Positions 20,931 through 31,564 of a stretch of 64,000 nucleotides of DNA are shown in pieces. Each line of letters opens with the position of its first letter. The first letter of the stretch is position 1. The notes beneath the pieces were generated by a model. The model saw only the letters and a program-made list of their open reading frames with translations. It was not told the origin of the DNA and searched no databases. This DNA is from Piezodorus guildinii (taxonomy: Eukaryota; Arthropoda; Insecta; Hemiptera; Pentatomidae): assembly GCA_023052935.1 (NCBI GenBank), contig CM041298.1:53575813-53639812 (forward strand), read 5' to 3'. Made by a program: the position numbers and the translations under genes.

Positions 20931-21309
20931 TTTACATCTTCTCCGAAGAACCTTATAACTAGGCATTGTTTCCCACAAGAAACTAGACCCCGACATTCAG
21001 ACCTTTATAGTTCTTCCTCTAGAATCAGTACATATCAACATTCTACCCCTTTCTACCAGGTTTTTTGAATTCACACCTTTAAAACATCCACCGGGCTCCT
21101 CCATGCCACTTCAAAGACCTTCTTTTCAGTACCTTCTTGCATCCTAAAATGACGCCGTCTGGCAATCAGAATTGTACTGTTTAGTTTTAGTTGGATTGAA
21201 GTAAACATTTTTACTTTTTCACATGCATTTATATAAGTTATTTCAACTTCTCTTTGAGAATCCCCTTTTTATTTTAATAATTACAGTAAATTTATAATTT
21301 TATTAACAT
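20931..21309. other. Intergenic DNA
   Basis: Nothing recognisable. Confidence 0.4.
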
Positions 21310-21840
21310 TTTGTCACTTGATTGGTGGCTAGGAATAAAGTATATTTTGTTCTTATTAAGCTATTTAAAAGTAGATTGCTGAGCAGGAGCACCAAAATTA
21401 GGCTGTTCGACCAGCGACAAAATATGGGTGTGAGACATGGACGTTTAGCAAGACTGCTTCTGAAAAAATGGACTGATTTGAAAGAAAAGTTCTTAGGCCG
21501 ATCCTCGGACCAGTTCAAGAGTAAGAAAAATGGAGAATAAGGACAAATAAGGATTTATATCGGCTTTACAGGAATTAGCAGTGTCCATTTTTGTAAAGAT
21601 CCAGCGTCCTAAATGGCTGGGTCATGTTCACAGGATGTAATATTCAAGAGCATCCAGAAGACTGTACATGTATGAACCTGATGGAGTGCGATCGAGAGGA
21701 AGACCTAAGACCTGACGGCGGGACAGCGTAAGCGGTGACCTCCGAAAGCTGAACAATGACAGAACATAAAGGCTGGTTGAGCAAGCCAAGAACAGCTATA
21801 TGCGTCTGTTGTGCCAATAGCAGAATAATAAAATTACTTA
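21310..21840 (+). pseudogene. Decayed non-LTR retrotransposon RT C-terminus
   Basis: Translation with frame changes gives LLSRSTKIRLFDQ, then TCETWTFSK-like, FLGRSSDQF, IQRPKWLGHVHRM, RSRGRPKT and SGDLRKLNN. This is the usual C-terminal order of arthropod endonuclease/RT LINEs. Many stops are present. It is related in kind to the relics at 1450, 26190 and 32290, but it is not an obvious copy of any of them. Confidence 0.7.
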
Positions 21841-21964
21841 TTGATCTCTTGTCTTGACCAGATGTAGCTACTGTTTAATGTCAAATCTGATGTTAGGTGA
21901 CAAAATTCGAGAGTGAAGTTTTTCTATCTTCTTCTTTTTAACTCCTTCAAAAAAATCTAGTGAC

Positions 21965-22045
21965 ATATACCGAGTTTGAACCCGCGACCTTGGGCATAGA
22001 TGGCTGTTATTCTAGCTACTACAACAACGATGATCCGAACTTTGA
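21965..22045 (-). mobile_element. SINE-1 head fragment
   Basis: On the minus strand, GCTAGAATAACAGCCATCTATGCCCAAGGTCGCGGGTTCAAACTC resembles the SINE-1 head with its B box. No body follows. Confidence 0.5.
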
Positions 22046-22719
22046 TATTATTTTATCGATGCCGTTTGAGCTCGTCTAATTTTACCTTTGCCAGGCAACA
22101 GGTACGCCGGAAGTCTTATTCGTCGTGATAAATAATGTAAGAAAGGCGATAAAAGGAAGGCGTTTTTAATCTGTGAACCTTCCGGCGGCGCTGTCATAGC
22201 CACAATAGCTCAAAAGTAATTATCAAGAAGGCTCTGCTCAGCAGATCGTTAAGGCGTTGTAAGCGATCGATATCTTAACAGCGGAAGATCCGATAAACCG
22301 CTACAAGGCCGATGACAACCCCCTCCACTTTCCCCCCGCTAATTGCTAGTAATAATAAAAATAATAAATGCTCGTCGAAATGGATTCCATCTTGCTCATT
22401 GGAGAGATAAGATATTGTAATGATGTTGAGGATACGTGTCATGTGTACGAAGGAACAGGTGAGGAGGCCGTGCAGGTAGTATCGTACTCATTAGTACCGG
22501 TACCTGTACTCTATAGTCCTACCCCTTCCGTTCGACCATTATCTCACAAATTGCCTTAGTTTTTCTCTCACACCCGTATTATATTGACGCCTTACCATCC
22601 CCAGCGTGACGTAATAACACATGTTAATTCAAACTAACGTTGTTAGTTGCTAAAGATTTTTTTATTCCTTGATCAAATAAATTTTAATTTTACCATCTAC
22701 AGAAAAACTTGTTAGCAAT
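22046..22719. other. Unique, moderately GC-rich DNA
   Basis: 22080-22350 is less AT-rich than its surroundings (for example CCTTCCGGCGGCGCTGTC). A 63-codon frame at 22368-22559 has no recognisable domain and is not called a gene. No repeat match within the window. Confidence 0.35.
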
Positions 22720-22949
22720 GTATTTTACTTATAAACCTTCAGGAAAGAATGCCGTAAATGATAATTAAATTTAAATACAAACAACATACTCTATCCTACG
22801 ATTTGATTTTTTGACTATACGTGATGCTATAGTAGTGTGCTTCTTTTTCCATCAGGCTAATGGACATTAAAAGTTGGAATGAGGATACAATCGGATTCTG
22901 AATTAGACAGAGAGGAAGAAATTTGTTGGAGGGAGAAGTAATGAGCGGC
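22720..22949 (+). repeat. Local direct duplication, copy 1
   Basis: Matches 24439-24665 at roughly 85%. Shared phrases include TATTTTACTTATAAACCTTCA, CCATCAGGCTAATGGACATTAAAA and GGGAGAAGTAATGAGCGGC. The first 50 bp also occur in R2 copies; the rest is found only at these two places. Copy separation is about 1.7 kb. Confidence 0.75.
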
Positions 22950-23004
22950 TCCTTTAAAGTCAACTATTATGAGGACACTTCGTTCTTGATAATACAATAT
23001 CGGG

Positions 23005-23115
23005 ATTGCCTGTAAGTAGTGGCTAGCCTAACAGCCTTCAATGTCCGTGGTCGTGGGTTAGAAACTGGCAGATGACCCTAGGATTTTTAAGGGAGTAAAA
23101 AAAATCTTGGTTAAG
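23005..23115 (+). mobile_element. SINE-1 head and start of body
   Basis: GTAGTGGCTAGCCTAACAGCC and GTCGTGGGTTAGAAACTGGC are a degraded SINE-1 head. CCCTAGGATTTTTAAGGGAGTAAAAAA follows. The body is then cut by the R1 copy. Confidence 0.6.
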
Positions 23116-23119
23116 AAGT

Positions 23120-23235
23120 AGAAGAAGACAAAAACCTTTATTTTGGGGCTTAGTCCCCTAAGAATAACATCTGATTTGACACAAGATAATATGTGGCCAT
23201 GACAAAGAAATAATGATTTTTTTCGGTGCCAATAT
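23120..23235 (-). repeat. R1 repeat, copy 3
   Basis: TTTATTTTGGGGCTTAGTCCCCTAAGAATAACA matches the R1 start at 503 and 19622, followed by AATATGTGGCCATGAC (compare ATGTCTGGCCAACAGAC in copy 1). Confidence 0.55.
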
Positions 23236-23439
23236 AATTTAATAAAACTTGCTGCTAATGATTAAACTAAAAGAGAATTCACAAACGTTAAAACACCAAA
23301 AAATATTGACTACAATCCAATTAAACCCTAACATTACAATTCTTATTGTCAGCGTCATTTGCCAACGGTTGAGCCCAATTTTAGTTCTTCAGCGCAATGA
23401 AAAACACAAGACAGGGAATATCATGATATGTAATAAAAC

Positions 23440-23695
23440 ATTTAAACGCGGGTTTAAAACTGGTAGATGGATCTGTGATTTTTTAATGCTAAAAAAAATA
23501 TCCTTAATTGTGTCATTCTTCGGAGGGAACGTAAAAAGGTGGTCCTGAGCCTACGCGAAGTCAGATACTTGTTAAAGATTCCTGTCCTAATTATACCTTG
23601 ATAAGTAAAATTTAGGGCTCCCAATGTAGCACCATCCGATTAGCAGTATCCACAGTAGCAGTATAAAGTGACGTTAAATGAATAAACGAACACTA
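23440..23695 (+). mobile_element. SINE-1 copy (degraded head)
   Basis: CGCGGGTTTAAAACTGG is the degraded B box. GGTGGTCCTGAGCCTACG, TAAAGATTCCTGTCCTAATTATACC, ATCCGATTAGCAG and GTGACGTTAAATGAATAAACG give the SINE-1 body and tail. An internal repeat (CAGTATCCACAGTAGCAGTAT) expands the tail. Confidence 0.7.
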
Positions 23696-23954
23696 ATAAT
23701 ATTAAGAAAATTCTGAGATTTTTAGGTCATATTCCTGTAACTGGGCCTCCTTTGTTCAACGATAATTAAAAATACTAGTTTTATTCGTTTTTGGATTGTA
23801 CGTGTCTTGAAACTTGACAATTTTATTCTTGGCCTTTTGCAACATTTCATAATTAAGAAAAAAAAGATGTATGCATCGTCCTTAAAAATCAATTAAAAAA
23901 AGACTTGGGATCAGGTTTGGGATGCAATTGAGAAAACGAATATTTTATTTTTTT
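23696..23954. other. AT-rich intergenic DNA
   Basis: Nothing recognisable. Confidence 0.4.
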
Positions 23955-24238
23955 TATTTTTTTATTTATTTAACATCACTTTATGCTACTATGGCTAATC
24001 GGACAATGCTACAATGGGAGTCCTAAATTTTGCATATCCAGGTTTTATTAGGATAGGGATTTTTAACGAGTACCTGACATCGCACAGGCTCGGGACCACC
24101 TTTTAACGTCCCCTCCGAAGGACGGCGTAACTAAGTATTTTTTACTCCCATTAAAAAATCCTAGGACCATCTGCGGGTTTGAACCCGTGACCTTTGGCAT
24201 GGGAGGCTGTTACGCTACAAGTGATCCCTGAAAAACGA
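23955..24238 (-). mobile_element. SINE-1 copy, near complete
   Basis: On the minus strand it runs from the tRNA-like head (GGGATCACTTGTAGCGTAAC, then GTCACGGGTTCAAACCCGCAG) through the whole body to GTGATGTTAAATAAATAAA. T-rich sequence precedes it on the plus strand at 23944-23972, the expected A-rich tail. Confidence 0.8.
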
Positions 24239-24438
24239 ATAAGTTAAACATTATCTAAAAAAGAATTCAAACAGAAATAGTACAAGAGTAATTGCAAGAT
24301 TATGAATTGGCCACACGCGGCTGACTTATGGCTTTCTTCTAGAAAAGACAAGACCGCCAAAATATAAGGAATGCAATGTGCAAGTATTGCTCAAATTTTA
24401 AATGAGTGTCCGGATATATTAAACACTTCTGGAACTTT

Positions 24439-24665
24439 GTATTTTACTTATAAACCTTCACAAAAGAATGCCCTAAATGATAACAAAATTTAAACATAAT
24501 CAAGATACCCTATCCTTAAGATTTTGTTTGGCTATACTTGACGCTATTGTGGTGTGCTCCTTTTTCCATCAGGCTAATGGACATTAAAATTTGGATGAGG
24601 ATACAATCGGATCCTGAATTAGACAGAGAGGAAGAGGTTGGTCGGAGGGAGAAGTAATGAGCGGC
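24439..24665 (+). repeat. Local direct duplication, copy 2
   Basis: Partner of 22720-22949 in the same order. It ends at GAGCGGCGGTAAGG, where the two copies diverge. Confidence 0.75.
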
Positions 24666-24986
24666 GGTAAGGAGGCTAGTGACTCCTATCTAGCAACTCC
24701 CCGGACTGTTTAATAAAGAAATACTCCCACCCTACTTCTCCTTCATTCTCTTTTATTAGATCCCTTAATTCAATTTGTCACTTTTTGTTAAGATTTAATC
24801 CAGCTTACCTCGGCGGAGCCTTCGCCGCGATCCCCTCCCTCTAAAGCTCTAATTGGCTCCTCTGATTGAAGGTGAATCGCCGAGGGTCTCAATCACTGTT
24901 TCCCGGGGCGCCTCGTAGAGCATCATGTCGCAATGTGTTTTATCGAACTTCCTCAAAAATAAATTTTAATGGCTCTAATATTAATT
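24666..24986. other. Unique block with a GC-richer segment
   Basis: About 24790-24940 includes CTTACCTCGGCGGAGCCTTC and GTTTCCCGGGGCGCCTCG. No coding frame and no match in the window. Function unknown. Confidence 0.35.
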
Positions 24987-25141
24987 ACTTTCATTTATCT
25001 ATATATGAATTATATAGTTAGGGAAAGTATTGCGACCATGAAAATTTTCGAATTCCAGTTTTCGACGGAAACACACGTTTTAGGGTCCCCGAGTCCAAAT
25101 AACCAGGTCCTGCAAAAAGTCCTAAGTCGGTGGTAACTCCC
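24987..25141 (-). mobile_element. HLE fragment (hairpin end)
   Basis: ACTTTCATTTATCTATATATG, GGGAAAGTATTGCGACC and TTTTAGGGTCCCCGAGTCC match the HLE hairpin end. It is cut after GGTAACTCCC, where a 41-bp piece of R2 intervenes before the next HLE copy. Confidence 0.75.
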
Positions 25142-25182
25142 GAAATAAGAAAAGTTCCTACCCTATTAGGTTTATTACTATT

Positions 25183-26124
25183 ACTTTCACTTACCTATGT
25201 ACCAAATGTATAGTAAGGGAAAGTATTGCGATCGTGAAAATTTTTGAATTCTAGTTTTCAATGGAAATACATGTTTAAGGGTCTTCTGAGTCCAAATAAC
25301 CAAGTCCCGCAAAAAGGTCTGTGTATGTGTTTGTGTGTGTGGCAACTCCCGGGCGAAAACTTAAAGTCCTATGAAACTGAAATTTCGTATTTAAGACAAC
25401 TGTACCGACTAGACCCGAGATGTTACAGAAACTTTTTCATCAAAAGCAGCTGACCGGGAGATCTATTGTTATCTATTATTTGATTAAACTCCATATATCG
25501 ATGTAAAATTTGATGGACTTTAATATGGTGTAGGTTTCATTCTGATTGAAATAGTCTGAGAGGGCTTAAATGCCGACATTCTAACACAAGCTTGACCCGA
25601 AACGTTTAATTAAAATTAAAAATATTTAGAAAAAGACTGACTCCTGATTATTCCACCTATATTTCTACAGTCGACTATAAATTCTCAATTTAATTATGTA
25701 ATTTAAAAAAAAATTGAAACATCGTCTTATTAGCATTGATATTGATAAATAACAGGTAAATATGCAAGTTAAGCGAATTTGATATAAAACTAAAAGAAAA
25801 AAATTCAAACATATTTTTTTATGCATTTAGAAGAATAGTAATATAGATGCATAATATACCGTTGGACAGCTAGAATTTTAGAAAAAATATTATCTAATAC
25901 ACGGAATTTTAAAGATTAATGGGACAGTAATGAAAAGCCAATACAACTAACTGATTGTTGTTAATAAAAATATAATAGATAATTTGATAAAACACATGTT
26001 TCTTTTGAAATTCAAAATAATTAATGCTTTAACAATTTATTCCTATCAATAAATGTATTTAAAAATTCTTAACTTGATTTTAGCAACGGAGGTAAGTGAA
26101 AGTCTTGTGTTTCGCGCACAAGAA
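25183..26124 (-). mobile_element. HLE copy, near full length
   Basis: It runs from ACTTTCACTTACC (25183) to GGTAAGTGAAAGTCTTGTGTTTCGCGCACAAGAA (26124), so both inverted 14-mers are present. The GT-rich microsatellite at about 25318-25340 is where other copies have (GT)n. It has no coding capacity: a 69-codon plus-strand frame at 25244 is a chance reading of the family. Confidence 0.8.
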
Positions 26125-26189
26125 TTTTTTTTTAATTTATCAATAATGAACCTCTTTTTTCACGAAAAGGCCTTAAACACCACGCGAAT

Positions 26190-26700
26190 ATCACGAATTT
26201 AATGCTTCCTCTTCATCTGCCTCCTCTTCTCCCACATGCCCCTCATGAGCTCCGCGTATTTATGTTATCTCTCCACAGACCCCTTTTTGGAGCGCTTCTT
26301 TCCCGCAAGAACCTTTATTACCTTGAACGCCTTCCTGTACTCATCTTTGTTCAAACATTCTTGGTCTCTTAGCCCCACTCGGTCCATATCATCATTAACC
26401 TCTTTGAAATACCTGCTTAAAGTTTTATGATAGGATTCACTGAAAAAGTTTATGGTTGTATCTCAGGAATCATCCTCATCCTATGGCCATAAAACCTAAG
26501 CCTTCCCACCTTAGCGTCAGTTTCTAGATTTGTTGTCTTATATATTTCTTCATTTGACCTCAACTTGTATCTTCCTTGGTCCGTAGATTCTTCTGAAAAT
26601 TCGTCTTTCTATTTTCAGAAAGCTCTCTAGGCTGGGAAGACAAGAAGTTTCTTTTCCGTAAAGAATCACTGGTTTGAGGACTGTTTTTCTATTTTTATAA
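26190..26700 (-). pseudogene. Decayed non-LTR retrotransposon RT C-terminus
   Basis: The minus strand reads KTVLKPVILYGKETSCLPSL, then IERRIFRRIYGP, EEIYKTTNLETD, VGRLRFYGHRMRM and, after stops, a charged tail. This is the usual LINE RT C-terminal order. A plus-strand frame at 26236-26430 is a shadow of this relic. Confidence 0.7.
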
Positions 26701-26749
26701 TAGAGCAAAAAAAAAAAAATGTTATCTCATTATCAAAATTTGAGGGCCT

Positions 26750-27015
26750 ACGCTTCAAGATACGTTGAATCCGAATAACTAATTAATAATCATCGACAGA
26801 AATTTGAAACATAAATTGGTCAAAAAATTAAAAATTGGTGTAGATTATTTGTTTGTAATGTTTAACGGTTTCTATTTTATTCAGTTTATAACAATTTTCA
26901 ATTTAATAAGAAATTTTTCTAAATACATTTTAATCTATTAAAGTTAATTTAGTTTCTATGGGAGGCCCAATTTAGTTAACAATTTAAAACACTGAAATTT
27001 TAGTTCATTTTTTAA
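26750..27015 (+). repeat. R2-related segment (diverged)
   Basis: CGACAGAAATTTGAAACA, TGGTCAAAAAATTAAAAATTGG and ACGGTTTCTATTTTATTC match 58376-58460 in the same order, and AGTTTCTATGGGAGGC matches the following part. Non-coding. Confidence 0.5.
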
Positions 27016-27414
27016 AACACTGATAAAAAAATGTATGAGGAGTGAGTATTCCCCTGAGTTTCCTGCATATACTGCTACCTTTGAATTACACGCGTAATAC
27101 AGGTATACGGACTCTATATCCCCTGAAAAGAAGACATCCCGGGGGATGAAGTATCCCTTTGTAAAGAGAACTGCTCCTGTTGAAGTAGAATGTACTGTAC
27201 CGGGGAGGAGGGGGTAGGAGGTGGAAAAGGGGGAGTGATGGATCGGTGTCAAGTGACTGAGCTAGGGCTAAAAACCAGCCCGTGTCGAGCAAACTAACAG
27301 TTCATTTATTACAGCTCTGTACTCAACGCAACTGTCTGTCGAGCTGGGAAGTATTTCATACTGTCTAGTCTACAATTGCCAACGACCTATTTTTTATTTT
27401 TTATTTGTTTTTTA
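27016..27414. other. Unique intergenic block
   Basis: Moderate GC content around 27100-27350 (GACATCCCGGGGGATGAAG, GGGGAGGAGGGGG). A 98-codon minus-strand frame (26956-27252) overlaps it but contains no recognisable domain and runs into R2. I do not call a gene. Confidence 0.35.
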
Positions 27415-27530
27415 AGTGAAAACTTCTTTAGTCGCATTATGCGATTTTTGGTAGGGATAGAAACTTCGATTTCGTAACCATGGTGACGTTAACAACATGC
27501 TATAGACTAGCGCTTGCCCAGCAGTCTGTT
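27415..27530 (+). repeat. R5 repeat, plus copy
   Basis: GATTTCGTAACCATGGTGACGTTAACAACATGC and the preceding GCGATTTTTGGTAGGG match the reverse complement of 33553-33638. The pair brackets the palindrome at 28235-32265. Confidence 0.6.
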
Positions 27531-28234
27531 CATTTTTTAAAAATGTATTTTTAAATATCTTCATTTGTCATTAAAATATATACAACAAATAAAGGGAGAA
27601 CATCCCCTCCTTTAAGTAAAAAATTCTGTTGTATTTGCAAGTTTCGATTAAATGGAAAAAAAAAAAAAAATTATTTCAGCAATATAAGGATAAGAAGAAA
27701 AAATATGCAATAGTCTAATTAACAAATTTCTACATCAACAAACAAATTAGTAATAAAGGTTGAAAAAAAGAGAAAATTAAGTGTCTTCAGAAAAAAAAAA
27801 AAAAAAAAAAAAAAACGGGGATTTTTTTCCATTTTAATATTTCACAGATGGATCAATCTTCTTATAGTGAAGAGTTCGAATTATAATGCCGAAATTCAAG
27901 GTGAAGAGAAAATTAAGTATCTTTAATATCAACTCAGGCAAAAAAGTCAACGACAAAGACAAAAAAAAGATTTATGAAAAATTTAGGACTCCAGTTTAGC
28001 ATCGTCCGATTAGTAATAGTAGCATAGAGTGACTTTAAATGAATAAACAAACAAACTATATATGGATAACTATATTATTGTTACGTTTAAAAAACAACGC
28101 GGTAGCATCATGCTGATTTCGATGACCTTTAAGAAACAAATAGTGCTCTAATAAGTTTAAAATAGTGTCGAAAATCATAATTATCAAAATAAGTTCGTTC
28201 TTCAGTAAGGTTACTTACTTATCATACCCATTTG
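27531..28234. other. AT-rich DNA with A runs and a SINE-1 tail
   Basis: An A run of about 28 lies at 27789-27816. At 27985-28055, AAATTTAGGACTCCAG, AGCATCGTCCGATTAG and AGTGACTTTAAATGAATAAAC form an isolated SINE-1 tail on the plus strand. Otherwise nothing recognisable. Confidence 0.5.
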
Positions 28235-28433
28235 AGCCACCGCACAGTTGGAAAAAAATCACGATTTAGTGGCCAAAATTCTATAACTTTTCATCTAATC
28301 AAGATAAATTAAAAATGATTTTGTCATTTATGGGTAGAGAATGTCTTTTATTAGTGAGTGTTAAAAAATTACTCTCGTTACTTTTTTTAATAGTTTTAAT
28401 TATTTTTCAAAGTTACTGATTTCACACATTTTT

Positions 28434-30334
28434 ACTTTCACTTACTATATATAGTAAGGAAAGTATTGCGATCGTGAAAATTTTCGAATTCCAGTTTTCA
28501 ACGGAAATACACGTTTTAGGGTCCCCTGAGTCCAAATAACCAAGTCCCGCAAAAAGGTCTGTGTGTGTGTGTGTCTGTGGTAACTCCCGGGCGGAAACGG
28601 TAAGTCCTATGAAACTGAAATTTCATATTTAAGACAACTATACGCCCGAGACGTGACAAAACTTTTTTCATCAAAATGAGCTTACCAGAAGAGGCACTTT
28701 ATACCATGCATTTTGCACCTTTTTTCGATTTTCTCAAAAACGGTTCCGACGATTTTGATTAAACTCGCTATATCGATGTAAAATTAAATGGGCTTTAATA
28801 TCATGTAGGTTTTATTTGGATAAAAATGGTCTGACAGGGCTTAAATGCCGATATTTTAAATTTTCTTCCTCTAAAGTACCTTTAATTTTTTAGATTCAAT
28901 AATAATAACTAGATTATCTTGTTAGCGCTGATGAAAAACAGGTAAATATATAAATTGAATAAATTCAATACCCAACTAAAGGAGAAAACAGAAAAAATAT
29001 ATTTTACTTTCACTTACTATATATAGTAAGGAAAGTATTGCGATCGTGAAAATTTTCGAATTCCAGTTTTCAACGGAAATACACGTTTTAGGGTCCCCTG
29101 AGTCCAAATAACCAAGTCCCGCAAAAAGGTCTGTGTGTGTGTGTGTCTGTGTGTGTGTGTGTCCGTGGTAACTCCCGGGCGGAAACGGTAAGTCCTATGA
29201 AACTGAAATTTCATATTTAAGACAACTATACGCCCGAGATGTTACATAACCTTTTTCATCAAAATCAGATGACCGGATGATCTACTTTATGCCATGCATT
29301 TTGTACCTTTTCATGATTTTCTCGAAAACGGCTCAAATGATTTTGATTAAACAGACTATATCGATGTAAAATTTGATAGGCTTTAATATGATGTAGGTTT
29401 CATTCTGATTGAAATAGTCTGACAGGGCTTAAATGGCGATATTTTAAATTTTATTCCACTAAAGTACCTTTAATTTTGGTGATTTCTAAAAATTTAGATC
29501 ATTTTATTAGCATTGATGAATAACGGGTAAATATGCAGGTTGAGCGAATTTGATGAACAACTAAACGAGAAAAGTACAAACATATTTTTTAATGTTATTT
29601 TTGTGTTTTTGAACACAAGAATAGTAATATAGATGTATAATATACTGTTGAATAGCCATTACAAAACTTTTTTCATCAAAATGAGCTTACCAGAAGAGGC
29701 ACTTTATACAATGCATTTTGCACCTTTTTTCGATTTTCTCAAAAACGGTTCCGACGATTTTGATTAAACTCGCTATATCGATGTAAAATTAAATGGGCTT
29801 TAATATCATGTAGGTTTTATTTGGATAAAAATGGTCTGACAGGGCTTAAATGCCGATGTTTTAAATTTTCTTCCTCTAAAGTACCTTTAATTTTTTAGAT
29901 TCAATAATAATAACTAGATTATCTTGTTAGCGCTAATGAAAAACAGGTAAATATATAAATTGAATAAATTCGATACCCAACTAAAGGAGAAAACAGAAGA
30001 AATATATTTTTAATGAAATTTTTCGTTTTTGAACATAAGAGCAGTAATATACATGTATGATATACCGTTGGAAAGCTAAAGATTTTAGAAAAAATATCAT
30101 CTCATACACAAGCTTTTAGAAGTTAATAGAGAGTGATGAGAAGAAGATAAAACTAACTGATTATTTTAGATAATAATATAATAGATTTTTGAATCAAACA
30201 CATGTTTCTATAGAAATTTAATTTGATTAATTCCTTAATAGTTTCACGTATTTTTATCTCTAACTGTATTTGAAAATTCTTTCATTGATTTTAAAAATCG
30301 AGGTAAGTGAAAGTCGTGTGTTGCCCGCACCAGA
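28434..30334 (-). mobile_element. Mosaic HLE insertion (A-B-A structure)
   Basis: Subfamily A occupies 28434-29005. A 5'-truncated subfamily B copy follows at 29006-29660, starting again with ACTTTCACTTAC. Subfamily A resumes at 29661-30334 and ends with GGTAAGTGAAAGTCGTGTGTTG and CCAGA. The segments 28656-29005 and 29661-30010 are 350-bp direct repeats in perfect register with about five differences. Both A and B starts carry the hairpin and (GT)n tract. Five T precede the insertion and seven follow it; the opposite palindrome arm has seven T and no insertion, which fixes the boundaries. Confidence 0.85.
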
Positions 30335-31465
30335 TTTTTTTGTATTTGATCAATTTACTCTATATAGGAGCATTCGAATTGGCAGAAATGATCTATTATC
30401 CGCTTTTATAGAGTTTTCTGCGTTTATAATTGCCTCACTCAGATTTATAAGGATTTATTGTTTAAAGACAAATAATAACAAAATAATATATTTTCGATAC
30501 TTATCCTGAGAATATATTTTTTTTTTTTTTTTATTCCAATGGAACAAAGATAACACAAATTATGAAATATGAGGCATATTATAGGATTTTGCCTAAATTA
30601 ATGTTAACAAATATGGCGTCAAATCTTTAAATCGATATAACTGATCGATCGCATTTGATCGATCAAATTGTATCTTGGTATTTTAGTACCTTTACATTCT
30701 TACAACATTAAATAAAAACTGTTTGAGCAAACCAAATGTTTCCAATAAAAAAATTAATGAATTTCTGATTTTTAAATTTTTTTTTTAACCTAGTATGAAC
30801 AATATTTTTCTATATTTTTAAAGAAATTTCAAGTTTCTTAAATATATGAGGTGTAAAGAAATCCAAAATAAAGCTCCATTGAATAATTGTTTGTCTCTCT
30901 TATTATTACTTCAATGCCTGCTTAAGTATTATTGCCCGTGACTGAAAGTATATGAAATTAATTTTTTTTTTCAAATATTCTAAATATATTTAAACAAAAC
31001 ATACATATTGTTTATTTTTTTATTTAGTTTTTTTTACATCTTGTGTATGTTTAAGATATAGAAATATTAATATTATTTTTTTTTAGAAATTCCAAGCACA
31101 CCGTTTCATACACTTTTAGTTACGGGCAATAATACTTAAGCAGGCATTGCAGTTATAATAACAGAAACAAAAAATTATGCCATGGAGCTTTATTTTGTTT
31201 GTTTTTTTACACCTTATGTATTTTAGAAACTTGAAATTTCTTTTAAAATATAGAAAAATATTGTTCATACTAGGTTTGGAAACATTTGGTTTTAGTTTTT
31301 AATTAATGTCGTAAGGAGTTAAAGGTACTAAAATACCAGAATACAATTTGTGTTCAGTGTTATATTGATTTACATATTTGACGCCATATTTTTTAACATT
31401 AATTTAGGCAAAATCCTAAAATATGCCTTATATTTGTCTTTTCTTTGTTCCATTGGAAAAAATAA

Positions 31466-31470
<5 letters not shown>

Positions 31471-31527
<57 letters not shown>
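31471..31527. repeat. (TA)n microsatellite
   Basis: About 57 bp of pure TA in the right palindrome arm. The left arm has a T run (30517-30532) at the matching place. Confidence 0.95.
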
Positions 31528-31530
<3 letters not shown>

Positions 31531-31551
31531 CAGGATAAGTATCGAAAATAT

Positions 31552-31564
31552 ATTATTTTGTTAT
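31552..31564. repeat. Target-site duplication of the Penelope-like insertion (left)
   Basis: ATTATTTTGTTAT here and at 31889-31901. The homologous left palindrome arm lacks the insertion. Confidence 0.8.

Noticed and set aside
28562..28578. GT repeats as possible CRISPR or satellite
   Set aside because: They are the internal microsatellite of HLE copies, not spaced repeats.
31471..31527. TA tract as possible origin or promoter
   Set aside because: Simple microsatellite at the place of a T run in the other palindrome arm; no further signal.
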